Assembly: GCF_900070365.1 (NCBI RefSeq)
Contig: NZ_LN850107.1
Location: 6,448,001 to 6,512,000, forward strand
Source: Alloactinosynnema sp. L-07
Lineage (GTDB): Bacteria; Actinomycetota; Actinomycetes; Mycobacteriales; Pseudonocardiaceae
Reading direction: 5' to 3'
DNA length: 64,000 nucleotides
The position numbers were made by a program, and so were the translations under genes. Shown here one piece after another: positions 61,571-64,000 of the stretch (positions are counted from its first letter, which is position 1; every line of letters begins with the position of its first letter). The notes beneath the pieces were generated by a model. It ran no database searches and had not been told where the DNA came from. It saw only the letters and a program-made list of their open reading frames with translations.

Positions 61571-64000
61571 TCAGCCGAAGTCCTCGGCCTGCAACTCGGC
61601 CCGCGACGTGACGCCGAGCTTGCGCAGCACCCTGGCCGCGTGCTGCTCGACCGTGCGCGGCGACAGGAACAGCACGTCGGCGATCTCGCGGTTGGTGTGC
61701 CCGCTCGCGAGCATCCGGGCCACCTCATGCTCGCGCGGGGACAACTCGTTGCCGTACCCGCGTCTGCCGCGCCGCGACGGCTTGACCCCGCCGACCCCGC
61801 GCAGCAGGTGTCTGCACCGCGCCGCGTCCCTGGTCGCGCCCAGCTTGTCGTAGGCATCGATCAAAGTGGACAGTTGAGCGGCCGCGGTCGCACCGTCGGC
61901 GGGCAGCAGGCACAACGCCTGCCGCTCGGCCACCATCGCCGCGTAGTACGGCGCGTTGAGCTTCTCGTAGTTCGCTTGGGCCAGCTGGTAATAATCGATC
62001 GCGGCGGTGCGGTCGCCCGCGGCCTCGGCCAGCTCACCCCGGCACGCGTCCACCGCCGCGGCGCCCATCGGCGCGTCCATTCCCGACACCCCCGCCGCGG
62101 TCTCCGCGACCACCCTGGCCGCGTCGTCGTCGCGGCCCAGCCGCAGGTACACCGACACCGCCACCGGGACGAGCTCACCGGCCCACGTCCACACGTCCTT
62201 GCGGCGCAGCAGCGCCATCCCGCGGTCGACGTCCGCGCCCGCCTTGACAAGCTCGTCCTGCGCCAGCCACGTGCGGGCCAAGCCCGCGCAGCCGCCGAGG
62301 GCGATCTGGGCGATCGACTCCTGCGGGGCGTACGCGCCGGTCTCGGTGAAGTAGCTCAGCGCCTCGGCCCACTCCCCGCGTGCCGCGGCCAGGCCGCCGA
62401 GCACCAGGCACAGCTCGGTGGCCACCGGCAGCAGGTCGCGGTACTCCTCCAGCAGCCTGCCCGCTCGCTCGGCCAGCCCGGCCCACTCGCCGGTGAACCA
62501 GTCGAGCCGGACCTTGGTCGCCCGCGCGGTGCTCACCACGAACGGAGCGCCGCAGTCGTCGGCCAGCCGCAGCCCGGTGCGCAGGTAGTCCTCGGCTCTG
62601 CCGAAGTGGCCGACGCAGACACACGCGTCGGCGATGTTGCAGTTCGTCCGCGCGAGTTGGCGCAGGGCGGTGTGCGTCTGCGCGGTGCTGGGCACCCGCT
62701 CCAGGTCGGCGGCCAGCTCGGCGTCGCCGATGTGCATGCGCGAGCCGAGATTGTTGGCCAGCAGCGCGACCCGCAGTTCGAGGTCGTCGGTGGTCTCGAT
62801 CAGCCGGTCGGTCCGGCGCAGCCACGGCTCGAACTCCCCGCGCGGGGTATCGCCGATGAACGGCTGGCCCAGTATGGCGGTGCCGCGCGCGGCCAGGTCG
62901 GGCCGCTCGCCGAGATCGCCGATGGCCAGCGCGATCTCCGTGCGCGCGACCTCCAACTCGCCCGCCTGACGGATCAACAGCATGCCCAGGAACAGCCGGA
63001 CCTCGCCGCGCGCCGACGTCGACAGCCTGCGGTCGTTCAGCAGCCTGCGCAGGGTCATCGTCGGGTTGATCTGATCGAGGCCGGTGTGCGCGACCTGGCC
63101 CAGCTTGATCGCCAGCCGGTCGACGTCCTCGGAGGACAGTGACGGCTCGGTGAGCAGCCGCTGCAGCAGTGACGTCGCGGTGGCCGCGTCGCCCACCTCG
63201 GTGGCCCGGTCGGCGGCGGCCTCGCCATAGCGCAGCCAGTCGGCGAGGCGGTCGGCCCGCCTGCTGTGCTCGGCCAGCTGCAGCAGCGGGCGCGGGCTGG
63301 TCCGGTCGAGCGCGGCGATTGCGCGCAGATGCAGCTGCTGGCGGTCGGGGCCGCTGAGCGTGTCGTAGACGGCGTCCTGGGCCATCTGGTGCCGGAAGGT
63401 GTAGCGCCCGCTGTCGGTCTCATGCAGCACGTGCGCGGCCAGCGCGTGGCCCAGCGCGGCGCGGACCCGCTGCTCGCCGATGCCCGCGACCTCGCCGAGC
63501 ACCTCGGCGGGCGCCGCGACACCCAGAACGGCGGCGGCCTGGGCGAGTCGGGTGGCCGCGATCGGCAGCCCGGCCAGCCGCTCGGCCATGGCGTCGCGCA
63601 GCAGCACCGGGACCTCGGCGTTCTCCAGCAGCCGCCGCGCGGTGGCGCCGTCGGCGTGCACCGCGCCCGCCGGGTTGCGCAGCGCCCGCAGGGTCTCCTC
63701 GACCACGAACGGGATGCCTGCGGTGCGCTCGTGCAGCTTGGCGGCGAACTCGGCGGACACGCTGTCCTCGTCGAGGATCGCCGAGGCCAGCGACCGCACG
63801 CCGTCGGCGTCGAGCGGGGCCAGCCGCATCAGCAGGCTGGTGATGCCCGCGGGCGGGCGGTAGGCGGTGCCCAGCGGCATCCCGCCGGGCACGTCCTCGC
63901 GCCGGTAGGTGACCAGGATGGACAGCGTGGGCGGCGGGTCGGCCATGAGGAATCGCAGCAGCTGCCGCGAGCCGTCGTCGGCCCAGTGCAGGTCCTCCAC
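61571..64000 (-). CDS. LuxR-family ATPase regulator (LAL type), 5' end outside the window
   Basis: The 810 visible codons are the larger part of a LAL/MalT-like STAND regulator. They begin inside the Walker B region (EDLHWADDGSRQLLRF), so the Walker A loop and true start lie beyond the window; the GTG at the edge is internal. An AAA/arm region is followed by about 450 residues of TPR-like helices. The C-terminal GerE/LuxR helix-turn-helix is LSPREHEVARMLASGHTNRE then IADVLFLSPRTVEQH. Ligand unknown. It is convergent with the subtilisin gene. Confidence 0.9.
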   Translation of the reverse strand: MEDLHWADDGSRQLLRFLMADPPPTLSILVTYRREDVPGGMPLGTAYRPPAGITSLLMRLAPLDADGVRSLASAILDEDSVSAEFAAKLHERTAGIPFVVEETLRALRNPAGAVHADGATARRLLENAEVPVLLRDAMAERLAGLPIAATRLAQAAAVLGVAAPAEVLGEVAGIGEQRVRAALGHALAAHVLHETDSGRYTFRHQMAQDAVYDTLSGPDRQQLHLRAIAALDRTSPRPLLQLAEHSRRADRLADWLRYGEAAADRATEVGDAATATSLLQRLLTEPSLSSEDVDRLAIKLGQVAHTGLDQINPTMTLRRLLNDRRLSTSARGEVRLFLGMLLIRQAGELEVARTEIALAIGDLGERPDLAARGTAILGQPFIGDTPRGEFEPWLRRTDRLIETTDDLELRVALLANNLGSRMHIGDAELAADLERVPSTAQTHTALRQLARTNCNIADACVCVGHFGRAEDYLRTGLRLADDCGAPFVVSTARATKVRLDWFTGEWAGLAERAGRLLEEYRDLLPVATELCLVLGGLAAARGEWAEALSYFTETGAYAPQESIAQIALGGCAGLARTWLAQDELVKAGADVDRGMALLRRKDVWTWAGELVPVAVSVYLRLGRDDDAARVVAETAAGVSGMDAPMGAAAVDACRGELAEAAGDRTAAIDYYQLAQANYEKLNAPYYAAMVAERQALCLLPADGATAAAQLSTLIDAYDKLGATRDAARCRHLLRGVGGVKPSRRGRRGYGNELSPREHEVARMLASGHTNREIADVLFLSPRTVEQHAARVLRKLGVTSRAELQAEDFG

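Overview
The window is about 70% GC and carries several actinobacterial markers: a mycobacterial-type integration host factor (mIHF), an AftD arabinofuranosyltransferase, a DUF397 protein with the remains of its regulator, EspC-like type VII secretion proteins and many GTG/TTG starts. I infer an actinomycete of the Pseudonocardiaceae (arabinogalactan wall, Actinokineospora/Saccharothrix/Lentzea-like). Family placement is inference; no rRNA or tRNA is present to test it.

Layout. 1-3.7 kb: an ABC exporter with a sensor kinase, and an MFS pump. 3.7-16 kb: central metabolism and regulators, with pdxH divergent from a second citrate synthase (citA), a TetR/metallo-hydrolase pair facing an aldose epimerase-amidohydrolase pair, a TetR facing an acyl-CoA dehydrogenase, the main citrate synthase gltA, and a NatAB-like ABC exporter. 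16-18.4 kb: a three-gene type VII secretion substrate cassette ending in a large protein whose lysozyme-like domain lacks its catalytic glutamate. 18.4-24.8 kb: a 164-bp foldback element, glpD, TetR, an intact IS982-family insertion, and PRC-barrel, GGCT-like and PadR genes. 24.8-29.7 kb: fadD, mihF, isochorismate synthase and a PucR-type regulator.

30-51.7 kb is a cell-envelope region related to the mycobacterial Rv0224c-Rv0236c locus: two glycosyltransferases, a PorA/DUF3068 protein, two methyltransferases, a condensation-fold acyltransferase, a 59-aa DUF2613 peptide, an Rv0226c-like membrane protein, a flippase, AftD, two substrate-binding/VWA paralogues, a GT-C-like protein and FadD15. 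A palindrome, TACC-N4-GGTA, recurs just upstream of most of these transcription units and of the separate fadD at 26.5 kb. This suggests one unidentified regulator for an envelope/acyl-lipid regulon.

51.8-61.5 kb: small genes and a decayed regulator, then five secreted proteases (two trypsin-like, two M14 carboxypeptidases, one subtilisin) that all end in the same P-domain. Between the last two lies a 750-bp gap holding long hairpins and a strong T8 terminator with no gene ahead of it, a candidate structured RNA or attenuated leader. The window ends inside a large LuxR-family ATPase regulator.

Starts were chosen by eye from Shine-Dalgarno position and family alignment from memory. Nothing was checked against a database.
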